Assembly (NCBI GenBank): GCA_012274445.1
Contig: JAAROD010000033.1
Coordinates: 1,984,001 to 2,048,000 of the forward strand
Origin: Sclerotiophoma versabilis
Lineage: Eukaryota > Ascomycota > Dothideomycetes > Pleosporales > Didymellaceae
Reading direction: 5' to 3'
Length of the DNA stretch: 64,000 nt
Positions 31,970 to 42,400 of this stretch are shown here, piece by piece; the first letter of the stretch is position 1, and each line of letters opens with the position of its first letter. The notes under the pieces were generated by a model, which saw only the letters and a list, made by a program, of their open reading frames with translations, did not search any database and was not told where the DNA came from. A program made the position numbers and the translations under genes.

Positions 31970-34115
31970 CTATATCTTTACAATATCCACCCTACTCCTC
32001 TCCCACAGCCTGTGCGCAACCGCAACCCCCCTCTGCCTATCCTCGTAGGTGACCTTCGCTGGCTGTATGATGATGCGAGCGTATGTGCCTGCAGCGCGGC
32101 GCTTAGCGAGAGTGCCGGGATTGATGACCATGACGGACTCGACAACCTACACAGGTCAGTATTCCCAAAGGTCAATCGAAGCAGAAAGGCCTCGACGTAC
32201 CTTGACAGTGCCCTGTAACGCACTAGGCGTGATGAGTACATCCGGTCTTACATTCAGCATCTCCCCTAGCTTGAGGTAGCTCGTATCAAGCGGCGTGCCG
32301 ATTGGCAGGAAAGGACTTGGCTCTTCTCCTGCTGCATCGTCTCCCTCCTGCCCCTTGACGGGTTTCTCTTCTACCTCGACGGGCTTGATGTACTTCTCCC
32401 TACTCATCGGTGGGAAAACGGGTAAGAAGCTTCGCTGCTCGAGCACATTCCGTGCGCTACGCTCATAGAAGTTCGTACCCCGCGCCTTGCCCCCGCTGAT
32501 CTCTTCTTGCCTCAGCATGGACAGGATGTCGACGGAGCTCATACCCACGGTTATCTCGTTCATGGACAATGTCATTGGATTAGTGACGCATTGCACCATC
32601 TTGCCCGCCGCACCGAGACCGAGATCGCGCTTGTTGAACTTGTCTTGTGGGAAGGCTGCCGCGTGGTGGTGTGCGTCTCTCAGGCTTGGCACGAGAATGA
32701 CATTGCATGTGTTGTTCCTCGCCACGAAATCTTGTATCGCGCTTGAGATGTGATGTCTGAACAGGTCTGTCATGGTAGCTTGATCCGGTGATGCGTTCGG
32801 CGGGGCGTCAAAGTCGCCGGTACGTATTTGAGGGTGTTCAGCGTCGAGGAACGGGCCGAGCAGGATTATTGTGTCTGCATATGCAGCAGCGGCATTGTCC
32901 AAAAACGTGTGCAAGGGTGAAAAGTCGAGGTTCTGGTCGGTTGTGTAGGGGCCTGCTGCCACCATCATGGTCAGTGGGCGGGCATTGTCGGGGTCGGAGT
33001 CGGGTGTATCGAGATAGCGTGTGTTGATTGTGTCGAGCTCTTCGGGTTTTGTGGCTGGCGGATTGAGGAGAGGGAGCGAGAGGATCTCAGAAACGACGAA
33101 GACGTCACCATTGGCGTTTGTGCCACGTAGAGCAACAATTTGGCCGGGAAAAAAGTTGTACGAAGGAAGGCTGTCAACCTTCAATGGCACTCGGCGTCCT
33201 GACCCCATACGCCTTGATCCTTCGAGCACGAGTGACGCCGTGTTAAGCTTCCCTTCGCTTGTGTCGCTCGCTATGCGTCCTACTGCAATAATCTGGTTTG
33301 GTGATTGCAAGCTTGGATTTCCAAATGCGCTGTCGTCCAGGTCCATTGACTCTTGTATCAGCTGCCGGAACTCGTCTATCCTGTCGTCGAGGACCTCGGA
33401 TGCTTCTGAAAGCTTCATAGTCATAGTGCGGTACGAGAACTTAGACATGTCTGTGTTCGCCTTCAGCTTCATACGTGGTGCGGTCGGCGCTTCAGAGGGA
33501 GGATCTGGGAGTGCAATGTCGCTGCTCATGAACTGTTCAGTAATGTCGTTCGCGTTCGCGCGAGTAGCGAAGTCGAATGTCCTGTAGATGTTAGACTCGA
33601 TGTAAGTTCGACGGGCGAGATGCTTCCTACGCTCCAGCTGACGCCTCACCCTTCGGTGTAAGGCCCCCAGCAGGCGAGCTCATAAGGTGCGCCTTGTTCG
33701 CTCTCCCGTTGGGTGTGTCGAAGTTGTTCTTCCGTTTAACTGCGTTACCACTCGCTCGAGGTGTATTTGGTATCAACCCCTCGATCATGTCGTACATATC
33801 TCCCCCCTTCCCTCTTGGTGTTGGGCGTTCTCTTTTGACGTCTGTCCTCTGCTGTGCCTTCCCTCTGCTTTCGCGCTCCAGTGTGTCTTGGATGGTTTTC
33901 TTGAAGTCTCTGACTGTCTTCAGCTCCATCTTCTCTCCCTCAGCACCCATCTTCATGCTGTATGCCTGCCATTTGAAGTCCAGCTCCTCGGCAGATATCG
34001 AGTACAGGCGCAGCATCGACTGCAGTTCTGTGAGAACGTCTTCAGGAAGTTCGTGGTCTTTGGTGTCGCAATAGCGTTCGAAGCGCTCGGTGAGTTCAGT
34101 GGTCGCGTCGTCCAT
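31970..34115 (-). CDS. POL12: DNA polymerase alpha subunit B (POL12/POLA2), 680 aa
   Basis: Exons 34115-33631, 33581-32201 and 32146-31970 (phases 2 and 0). The N-terminal domain (MDDATTELTERFERYCDTKDHELPEDVLTELQSML, helical) leads through a Pro/Lys linker. Then come an OB-like segment (NQIIAVGRIASDTSEGKLNTASLVLEG, FFPGQIVALRGTN) and the calcineurin-like but catalytically inactive phosphoesterase core typical of B subunits (MMVAAGPYTTDQNLDFSPL, ADTIILLGPFLDAEHP, CNVILVPSLRDAHHHAAAFPQ, MSSVDIL, RPDVLITPSAL). The last exon supplies VVESVMVINPGTLAKRRAAGTYARI. It tethers Pol alpha-primase in replication initiation and telomere fill-in. The intron 1 donor was chosen because GTAGGA in phase 2 restores ATFDFATRANAND; a branch-site CTAAC precedes the acceptor. 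Two MCB boxes lie 68-81 nt upstream of the start. Confidence 0.93.
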
Positions 34116-34182
34116 GATTATTGTGTGTAGGTGAGAGAATTTGTGAAGACGTCAGAGTGGTTCTGCGCGCGAGACAGAACAG

Positions 34183-34196
34183 ACGCGTCGACGCGT
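34183..34196. promoter_or_regulatory. Tandem MluI cell-cycle boxes between POLA2 and the SEC14-like gene
   Basis: ACGCGT occurs at 34183-34188 and 34191-34196 (ACGCGTCGACGCGT, palindromic), 68 nt before the POLA2 ATG and 203 nt before the SEC14-like ATG. MCBs are established MBF sites in front of yeast replication genes including Pol alpha subunits. The proximity favours POLA2 as the target. Confidence 0.7.
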
Positions 34197-34398
34197 CGAG
34201 GTAAAGTGGTGATGCTAACGCAATAGCCGCTAGCGTGGTGGGATTGCTGCATGGACCGGGGTCGCAGTCAAAAGTTATCTGGGATGCTCGCCTAAACTCC
34301 TATCACGCAGGTACTCAACAATCCCTCCTTGTACTACCATACTTCTTGCACACGACTTTTGTACGAGAAATTGTATACGTCATTCCAAACCCTTCAAA

Positions 34399-35610
34399 AT
34401 GACAACAATGGGCCCAATCGCCGAGCCTGTGGCTGGCAGCAAACCCGCACCTCCTGCTGCTCTCACCGCCGATCAGCAGAGCAAGTACGAGCAGTTTCTT
34501 ACAGAAGTACGAGCCTGGGAGTCGCTCCCCGTTTCCTCCGCCAAAGGCGCCGAGTCCACACCCCTCGACGATAACGAGCGCATGTGGTTGACCCGCGAAT
34601 GTCTGCTCCGATACCTGCGCGCAACGAAATGGAACCTCGCACAAGCCTCTACACGTCTCCGCTCGACAGCTGTCTGGCGCCGCGAGTTTGGCACTGAGAA
34701 GCTCTCAGCCTCGTACATTTCTCCCGAAAACGAGAAGGGCAAGCAAGTCCAGCTTGGTTACGATAACTCAGGGCGGCCATGCTTGTACCTTCTGCCACAG
34801 AACCAGAACACCAAGCCCGGGCCCAGACAAGTGGAGCATCTGGTGTACATGTTGGAGAGGACAATTGACCTGCACCCACCAGGCCAGGAGAGCCTTGCAC
34901 TGCTCATCGATTTCCGCAACACATCTTCAGGCGGCACGCCAGGCCTGGGCATAGCGAAGCAAGTCCTCGACATCCTGCAGAACCACTACCCTGAGCGCCT
35001 CGGCCGTGCATTGCTGACCCATCTGCCCTGGTACGTCTCCATGTTCCTGAAGGCAATCAACCCCTTCATCGACCCTGTCACGAAGGAGAAGATCAAGTAC
35101 AATGAACCCCTCACCGACCACGTACCCGCGTCTCAGCTCATGAAGGCGTCCGGCGGCGACATCGACTTCAAGTACGACCACGACGTGTACTGGCCGGCGC
35201 TGGAGAAGCTGGCTGCTGAGCGCAGGACGAGGAGGGTAGAGAGGTGGGAGAAGGCCGGCAAGGTCATTGGTGAGAGCGAGATCTACCTGTGGGGTGGAGA
35301 GGAGGGCAGTGTTGGTGGAGGACAAGCCGCGGAGACAGATGGTGCAGCTGCTGTTCCTGTTGCTGCTGCTGCTCCTGCTGCTCCTGCTGCTGCTCCTGCT
35401 GCTGCTCCTGCTGCTGCTCCTGCTGCTGCTCCTGTTACTTCCGATGCTGCACCCGCTGCCGTAGCTCCCGTTGAGGCCGCACCGCTCAGCGATGCTGCGG
35501 TTGTCGCGCCGCCAGTACACGCCCCAGGCCCCAACAGTGATGCTGCACTTGCCGAAGGCGTTGCAAAGTTGGACGTCAAGGATGGCGAAGCTGTCAAGCC
35601 AGCTGCTTAG
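34399..35610 (+). CDS. SEC14-like CRAL-TRIO lipid transfer protein, 403 aa
   Basis: Single exon from ATG 34399. Residues about 57-100 form the CRAL-TRIO N-terminal helices (MWLTRECLLRYLRATKWNLAQASTRLRSTAVWRREFG). Residues about 115-265 form the SEC14 lipid-binding domain (GRPCLYLLPQNQNTK, HLVYMLERTIDL, LALLIDFRNTSSGGTPGLGIAKQVLDILQNHYPERLGRALL, FLKAINPFIDPVTKEKIKY). The pattern fits the Pdr16/Csr1 type of fungal phosphatidylinositol-transfer proteins, which move phosphoinositide or sterol between membranes. After YLWGGEEG the tail is an Ala/Pro tract encoded by a GCT/CCT microsatellite, followed by an Ala/Val-rich end. The tail is unlike the globular part and likely disordered. The gene diverges from POLA2 with a 283-bp spacer. 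Confidence 0.9.
   Translation: MTTMGPIAEPVAGSKPAPPAALTADQQSKYEQFLTEVRAWESLPVSSAKGAESTPLDDNERMWLTRECLLRYLRATKWNLAQASTRLRSTAVWRREFGTEKLSASYISPENEKGKQVQLGYDNSGRPCLYLLPQNQNTKPGPRQVEHLVYMLERTIDLHPPGQESLALLIDFRNTSSGGTPGLGIAKQVLDILQNHYPERLGRALLTHLPWYVSMFLKAINPFIDPVTKEKIKYNEPLTDHVPASQLMKASGGDIDFKYDHDVYWPALEKLAAERRTRRVERWEKAGKVIGESEIYLWGGEEGSVGGGQAAETDGAAAVPVAAAAPAAPAAAPAAAPAAAPAAAPVTSDAAPAAVAPVEAAPLSDAAVVAPPVHAPGPNSDAALAEGVAKLDVKDGEAVKPAA
35346..35435 (+). repeat. GCT/CCT coding microsatellite (Ala-Pro tract)
   Basis: GCTGCTGCTCCT-like units encode repeated AAAP in the C-terminal tail of the SEC14-like protein. All units are multiples of three. Confidence 0.92.
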
Positions 35611-38391
35611 GTTGTGAGTGTTTATTGAGCGTTGCATTTTGAGTTCAGCGATATGCATCATTAGACATAGATATGTTCGGCCACGTTTGAAAGGTCAGCA
35701 ATCTCAGCTTAGAATACCCATCCATTACAACCGTAGTACCCTGCTTCAGGTGTGTGTCTGCCGCCGAACCTTCCTTGAATTGAGGGACTTAGTGCATGCA
35801 TGACGGTCAGGATGACGTGTGAAATAACCATCCCAATCGCTGAGCTCAGCACGTGAAACTCTAGTGGGACGCAACACTTACTTCTTCCTGGTCGCAGGTA
35901 ATTTGTTTCGTACACCAGCCTATCTTACGTGGCAATTTCAGGAAGCTGTTGGCAGTGGCTGTGCAAATCCATACTCCCAGATAATGAGTGATGAACATAA
36001 CCGCATCAGAAAAAACAATAAAATAACGTCTTTCTTTTCTTAGTAAAGAGAGCGACAAGCGAAAGCTACGTTATTATAGTGTTTGCTATGTTCCTTGATA
36101 TGGCCTTACCGTGATATTTGGCGGCTCATGGACACAATAGCGGCATAGGGGATTGCTCTGTAACACAACACGTTATTAATAGATATGCTACCTCAGATTA
36201 GGTCTTGGACGGTGTATCCTGGGTCTTTAGTCTTTCGTTAAGACTCTGCAATAGCGTGTGTGTCTTGCATATTTCCAAAAGGATCAGGTTCTCCACTCCA
36301 TCGCATCGAAGCAACACCGATCCTTCGGAAGCGATGGAGGTATTGTACCTTATCTTGCTATACATGCAGACCATCAATAGACTATGGTGCGTACCCATTG
36401 GTCTTGGGAATATCTCGTAAGTATCAACGTAAAGGTACACCCTCACCAGCTCTTTGCTGTGCTTTTTTTTTAATGCAGGCACATGCTTTAGAGTTTCCCT
36501 TTACGATACTCAAACCAATCTTCCTTTTTCCCCAAATGGTAGATACCATACAAGGGTTGATGACTCAATTCCGTCCAGTCACAGTGGATGGTAGCCCGTC
36601 TCTTCCATTCTTTAGTCGCAACTCTGGTGCATTATTCTGACCTATGTACGGTCAGACTGATTTTCGACCGCCACTCTTGTTCCCAGTCAGCCAGAATCTC
36701 CACCCACTCTCCCAAGCGGGATGTCCATGACCATGATGGTCGGTCTGCTGTAGGCTCATTTATGGTCGACTCATTGTTCTCACATATAGGCATGCCGCCA
36801 TCAGGCTCGACAATCTGTCACATTAGCCCTCTGATATCTTCAAAGCAGACTCTTTGAACGAATTTCTTTTGAGTCGTTCATCGTATGCAGACAACAGACT
36901 AGAGATGGCGTGTCAAACATCATTTCGAAATAACTGATGCCGAGTAGAGTAGGTTTGAATGGTCTTATACAAGTCACTGATGGTCCTGGTGTTAGAGCTG
37001 ACAATTCCAACGTGATGAAGCCAAACGCTACGGCGAGCTTCTCAAACAGGCAGTACTCATGATTTGGCTGTATACCTTGGTTTTTGTATCGAGTAAGCTC
37101 GAGCGGGGGGTTGCGGTCAAATGGACAAGTCTCTGACGACGCTTCACAAAGGCATAGCCATGCGATCCGGTGGCCTGTAAATACAAGCGCACGGCCTGTA
37201 AATACAAGCACGCGGCGGGAAAGAACTTACTCCTGTAATACTCAACCCCGCTTGAACAGAAGCAGGCTCTGGATGCCACCAGAGGGGAATCTCCTTGACC
37301 AGTCATTACCACAAGAATGTCCTTTAAAAATACAAATCGACCTTGAAGCCGGACTGACGACCATCTTAAGAGGTGTGTCTCAAGTACAATTCGAGGCAGC
37401 TCCCGCCCCGAGTCCGCATCTTTTCCTGCTGCTGCAAACATAGTAAGGTCTATCCATAGGAGGTTGGGTAGCTGTTAGTTGGTGGAGAGCATGAGAGACC
37501 CGGTGGTGAGACCCCATTTAAAGCTCAACATCGCATATCGGGCTCTTTGGTCGTTCCCGTTGATAAGCCGCGCTGCAACATTGTAGTTATTTGCCTCGAT
37601 CACTCAAAAAGGAAGCAATTCCTCGAAGCTACAGCGAGGATGCGATGTCGAGCAGTGGGTCATCCAGCACTTTGCGAGGTTGATAATCTGGACGGACAAC
37701 AAGTGGTTGTTGGATTTCTGATCCAGCTCAATCCTTTCTGCAATCACTGCGGCTTAGTTAGAAAGAATCGAGAGTACATGCCATAAATCTCAAATACCAA
37801 ATGTTCCTGTGTTTCACAATGTATAGGTTGATAATTCGAATACCACCAGGTTGGACCCCAATGAGCTCAATCGTTAGCTTTTGGAGACTACTCGGGATCA
37901 CAGATAGGTTGACGCATCACCATCTTTCACTTTGGTCTTTACATGTGAGTATGAGTGTGGTGCCTGTGTTGGTCATCTAGCGTTGTCTTTGCCATGTAGC
38001 GAGGCGTCTTACTATCCTATGTATACTTCACCCAGCATCACGAGTAAACCCTCGTTGCCAAGTTCCTTCAGCAAAGTATTTCTTGAGACGCTTCCTCTTA
38101 TACAGATACCAAACCAAATATTGTAGATATGCCGTCGCGTTTGAATCTCCACTAACGAATGTTGTAAATACCCGACACAATTGGTAAAGTATAATAATCA
38201 ACAGACACGTCAAATCGATGGAGTAGGTGGCATGGTATTATTATGAATTGAATACTTTTCATCTCGATAGTAGCGCCCGTTACTCCATCAACAGATGGTG
38301 ATTGCGCCTTATACACCGTCATAATTCTCTTTCTTTCCTCCTCCAGCGCCGATCAAAACTCAGAACGACTCTTGTTTGCACCACCCACCCT
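35611..38391. other. 2.8-kb AT-rich region, probable gene relics
   Basis: No intact gene. On the minus strand between about 36820 and 36630 a short frame reads DRPSWSWTSRLGEWVEILADWEQEW. The PSWSW block recalls the C-terminal region of HET (heterokaryon incompatibility) proteins, but flanking frames are broken by stops. Another 130-codon minus-strand frame (37441-37028) has no domain. A 17-bp direct repeat is at 37172-37209. Confidence 0.4.
37172..37209. repeat. 17-bp direct repeat
   Basis: GGCCTGTAAATACAAGC occurs at 37172-37188 and again at 37193-37209, with a 21-bp period. Confidence 0.9.
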
Positions 38392-39006
38392 TCAATCTGT
38401 CCTGCCTTGCTGGCACTCAATTGTCACGCAGCCATCCGGGTCGGAACATCCGTTCTTGTCACAGTAGTGATGGATCTCAACTCTTCCAGTTCCCGTGGAA
38501 GAACTTGCCCCTGTGCCATCGACCTTGCGTGTCGTCTGAATCGCGGCATTGCCAAACACTGTGAGGGTCTCGTTTCCAACGACAACGTCTTGTCTTATGT
38601 TGAGTATGGTAGCTGTCTCAGAATTAGAAGCGTTTCTCTTAGCCACGCGCATCTGCAATTGGTACGTGTGCAGTCGTCTGAGGAGATGAGGCGGTAGGTA
38701 GCTTCAACGCGAGGACTTACCATCCCAAGTATACGACAATCCCGGATCACAGCGATCGGTCTTGGCTGGTGGGCTTGTCCCCTGTGGTACAAAGCTGTAA
38801 TGGCATGTCCCTGTGACAGTCTGGTCGAACTTAGGGACGTGGAAGCTGGCGCTCAGGTCGCGGATGCTGTAACCGGGCCGCCCGCTCTGGGTTGAGATGG
38901 TTACATCCCAGTAAGATCCAGAGATGTCGAGACGGCCTTCTTTGCGGGCAGTGAGAGTCGGCGCTGAGGCAACAAGGCCTGCGACTAAATGGGTTGAGAG
39001 ATGCAT
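38392..39006 (-). CDS. Small secreted protein, possibly Alt a 1-like, 168 aa
   Basis: Exons 39006-38721 and 38612-38392, phase 1, with a 108-nt intron. The N-terminus MHLSTHLVAGLVASAPTLTA is a signal peptide. The mature part is beta-rich with six cysteines, and reads ISGSYWDVTISTQSG, YSIRDLSASFHVPKF, GTCHYSFVPQG, RCDPGLSYTWDA, TILNIRQDVVVGNETLTVFGNA, HHYCDKNGCSDPDGC. This order of strands and cysteines recalls the Alt a 1 (AA1-like) secreted beta-barrel family of Dothideomycetes, but the match is by eye and not strong. The junction was chosen because the acceptor GAGACAG at 38613 is the only nearby one in phase with the GTAAGT donor. It makes a smooth strand after YTWD. Role unknown; an apoplastic or effector-like protein is an inference. 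Confidence 0.75.
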
Positions 39007-39451
39007 GTTGGGTTTCTGAGAACGGAGATTAGGCTTCAGGCTTGGTGGAAAGAGGAACTGGATTGAAACGGCTACAATGATGAGAGTTCAGAGAGCAGAT
39101 TAAAGTGTATTTATATTTCGCCCCGGAAGAACGTCCCAGGCAACAGAGTGCTATACGAGGGGCATCTCCATAATAACGGTGCGCCTTACGGAAGTTTTGT
39201 ATTGCGGCTTAGGAACGGGGCGCGAGTGGATCCTCTCGATCCTTGGTCCGTAGTATGGGCGACTCTGATTGGCCGCTTAGACAGACCTGCATCTTCCGAC
39301 CTTCCTGGTTTGTTTATCCTGGGGCCGAGAACAACGGGGGTAATTTGAACGTCTGACTTTGTCGTGATGTTCATATTTAGGCAACTATGTGCTGCCTTTC
39401 TGTATGCACCAAAACGCCTTACCCAACGCACCACAACCCACAAACACCTGA
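39007..39451. other. Intergenic upstream of the small secreted protein
   Basis: No gene. A TTTATATTT element near 39108-39116 lies about 105 nt before the secreted protein's ATG. TEL1 ends at the other side. Confidence 0.5.
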
Positions 39452-42400
39452 TTATGCGTAACTAGCCCACCCCATATACAGCACCGCTAGGTTCTTCTCA
39501 TCCGTCGCCTGCTGAATGAGCTCGTTGACCGTAGCCTTCGTGCTGAGCGTCTTACTAAGTTTCTTCTCCACTACACTCAATGCTCTGCCAGCCTCACCAG
39601 CCTGCTCCTCTTTCTCTTTCTTTTTGAGACTCTCGTGCATAACCTCCGCCTGTTCAACTGCCGAACCAGGAGGTGCGGGCGTACCACCAGGTACAATGCT
39701 CTGTCCACGCGCAGTACCAGTCGCGTCACCTTCTTGCATGCGCTTCGCTTTGGTAGGAGTAACGCTCCAGTTTACAAGAGGGTCGTAGCGCAAGACGTTA
39801 AGAAGCGTCATGATGGACTCGCGTTCCTCGCGGAGGGTATCCATCGTGAACTCGCAGGAGCGGCGGAACACGCCCTCAGTCTTGGTGTAGCCCATCGCAT
39901 CGACAAGATCGCGAGTGAGGCGGAAAGGCACGACCTCTGGGATGGGCAGGACACGACCTGCTTCGAACGAAACACCAAGATCGATGTGGACGACTTCACC
40001 AGACTTTTCGTCGAGGAGAATGTTATGGCAGTGGCGATCGCCGAGACCGAGGACGTGGCCGAGGATGGAGATGGCGGCCGTCGAGCGTGTGTATGCTAGC
40101 CGGCGTTCGAACCATTCGTCTGGATCCTCGAACCGCTCGAGTAGGAAATACCGCATGACAGGGTGGAAGTTCTCGGTAACCTTCTTCCAGACTTTGACGC
40201 GTGTACTCAGGGAGTCGGACTGACACGCACCAATCTCCTTTCGGCATCTGTCGGATTTGTAGTCGTTGGGGTAGTACTTCTCGTGTGCAGGCATGACCCA
40301 CGTATGCAGCGGCAGTGTGTTTGGCACGAATTCCATCAGCCCAGAGCGAGTGGACAAGGGAAGGACCTTGTACGTTCGAATGCCGATGTTACGAATGCGC
40401 GTAGCTGTGTGATTCTTGAGTAATCGGGACACTTGATCAAAGACCTGCTCCATGATTGCGTCTTGACGGAGATCATCGTTGCCAGATTTGAACTATTGAA
40501 AGTCAGTGAACGCACCCAACATATAGTCAAACTACATACTAATTGTTTGTATGGCTTGCCGTCAGTGCCAATAGCTGTGATGATCTTTGGTGCGCTGAGA
40601 CCGTTTGCGATACTCATGGTAGACTTGAACCTGTGAATCCTCGGCAAATCTGTGTAGTCCATATTGGGTCGTACTTCGACCTGCAGCGTAGCTGGGGGGA
40701 CATTGAGCTTTGGAATAGCGCTGACCAGCTCCTTTGATTCTTTGTAGCGATCAAGCGGTAGCTCGCGACCTTGTTGTGTACTCTCTTTCTCGCCCTTGAA
40801 CATGGCAAGATTGTGGTAGATTTCGTTAGACTGATAGATCGAGCTCCAGTAGGCCTTCGATCGTTTGTCTGTCCTGAGCGCATTGGCCAACTCTGTCGCA
40901 GCCTTTTGACGAGATCTTGCCGACTCGTCTTTGGAACGAGCCACATCCTCCCTTGTAATAGGTCCCACTTTCATCTGTATCGCAAAAATCTGATGCATGC
41001 CGTGATATGGATGTTCAATACAGATCCGGTATACCAGACCCAGCAGAAGCTTCTGAAATGGTGTGTTCTCATTTTGTAGCCGAGAGGAGAGCTGGTTCAT
41101 TAACAGAGCGAACTTGCCGCTAGGGACCTTGCTTAGATACAGTTTGACTGCTTCGTTCGCAAGATCTGTATCGGCATACTCGATCCAGAGGGCGAAGAGG
41201 CGAAGAGCATCGTTGTTGTACTCGTCGCTCGCAGCTAAGGAAAGCAGATAGTTCTCCAAGCATTGACGTAAGAACTGTTCACGGCCTGTGCGCATGCGTT
41301 CATACTCTGTGTTGTCAAGGTCGTACCAAGTTTTTGCTCGGCGCGCACTGCGCTGGTATGTCTCTCGCATACTTTTGCTTTTGTCGGTCTTTGCAAGCTT
41401 TATGAAGTCATGATACTCTTGCAGTTTCCGGTCCATTACGGTCTTGATGCGTTCCAGATCTTCGGCGGCCTCTGGACTTTGCAGCTGTTTGTCGCAGAAC
41501 AAGGCAAACTCGTGGAACACCTGTCCCGGGCCTGCGCCATGCTCTTGGCCTTTCAGCTCCCGAATTGCCGGTTCCAGGTACTCCTGCATAATAGCATCAG
41601 GCTTTGCAAGTCGAGCTTCAGCAAGATGATGACCCTGGTCAAGTCAGTATTTGTTCCTTATCGCACAAAATTCAAAACCTACTAGTTTAGCAAGGAGCAC
41701 CGGCAAGGTCAAATCCACGTTCTGTGAATCGAAACTTGCATGATCAATAAGGTTCTGGCGCATACGTATAGAGGTATCGGTTTCGCCTTGTTCCCAAAGC
41801 ACGTTTGCCACCTCATGTTGGGCTGTGGCTTCGATGTCTAGTCCTGCGCTCTTACACTTAGGCACAATGTCGGAGAGGTAGGTCACACTGGCTAGCGACT
41901 CTTGAATGGCACCGTGCCGTCTACTGATCGAAGACGAAGAAACCAATGCTTCTACTTCCATGTTGCGAATGGTTGCTGTACGCGTATGTAAAGAGTCGAT
42001 GATGGCGTTGTTTGTGCTAAGTACGTTGAAAAGGGTTTCTCGGCAAGACAACAGTTGGCGAACATCGGTAAACCTATAATACTGTCAGTATCTCACTATA
42101 CGCGCGCGCGAGACATGCTTACTCTCCGGCTCGCATCCACCTTTCTCGTGCTTTCATGCGATCCCAAACGTCAAGCAGATACTCCGGATTGTCAGCTCTG
42201 AGCACTTCATCCGCTTCTGTCAGAGCTGCCAAGGTTCGAAGCCGGAGCTTCGTTGGGACTGCAGAGTTGCCTCTACCCGTAAGGAAGTTCATTGTAGCAA
42301 GCATCTGTTGGTCGAAGTTCTCTTGAGCTTGTTCAACTGTTTTAGCATTATGGAGACCTTGAAACGCCTTGAACAGAATGGCTGACTCGGTGTGATTTGC

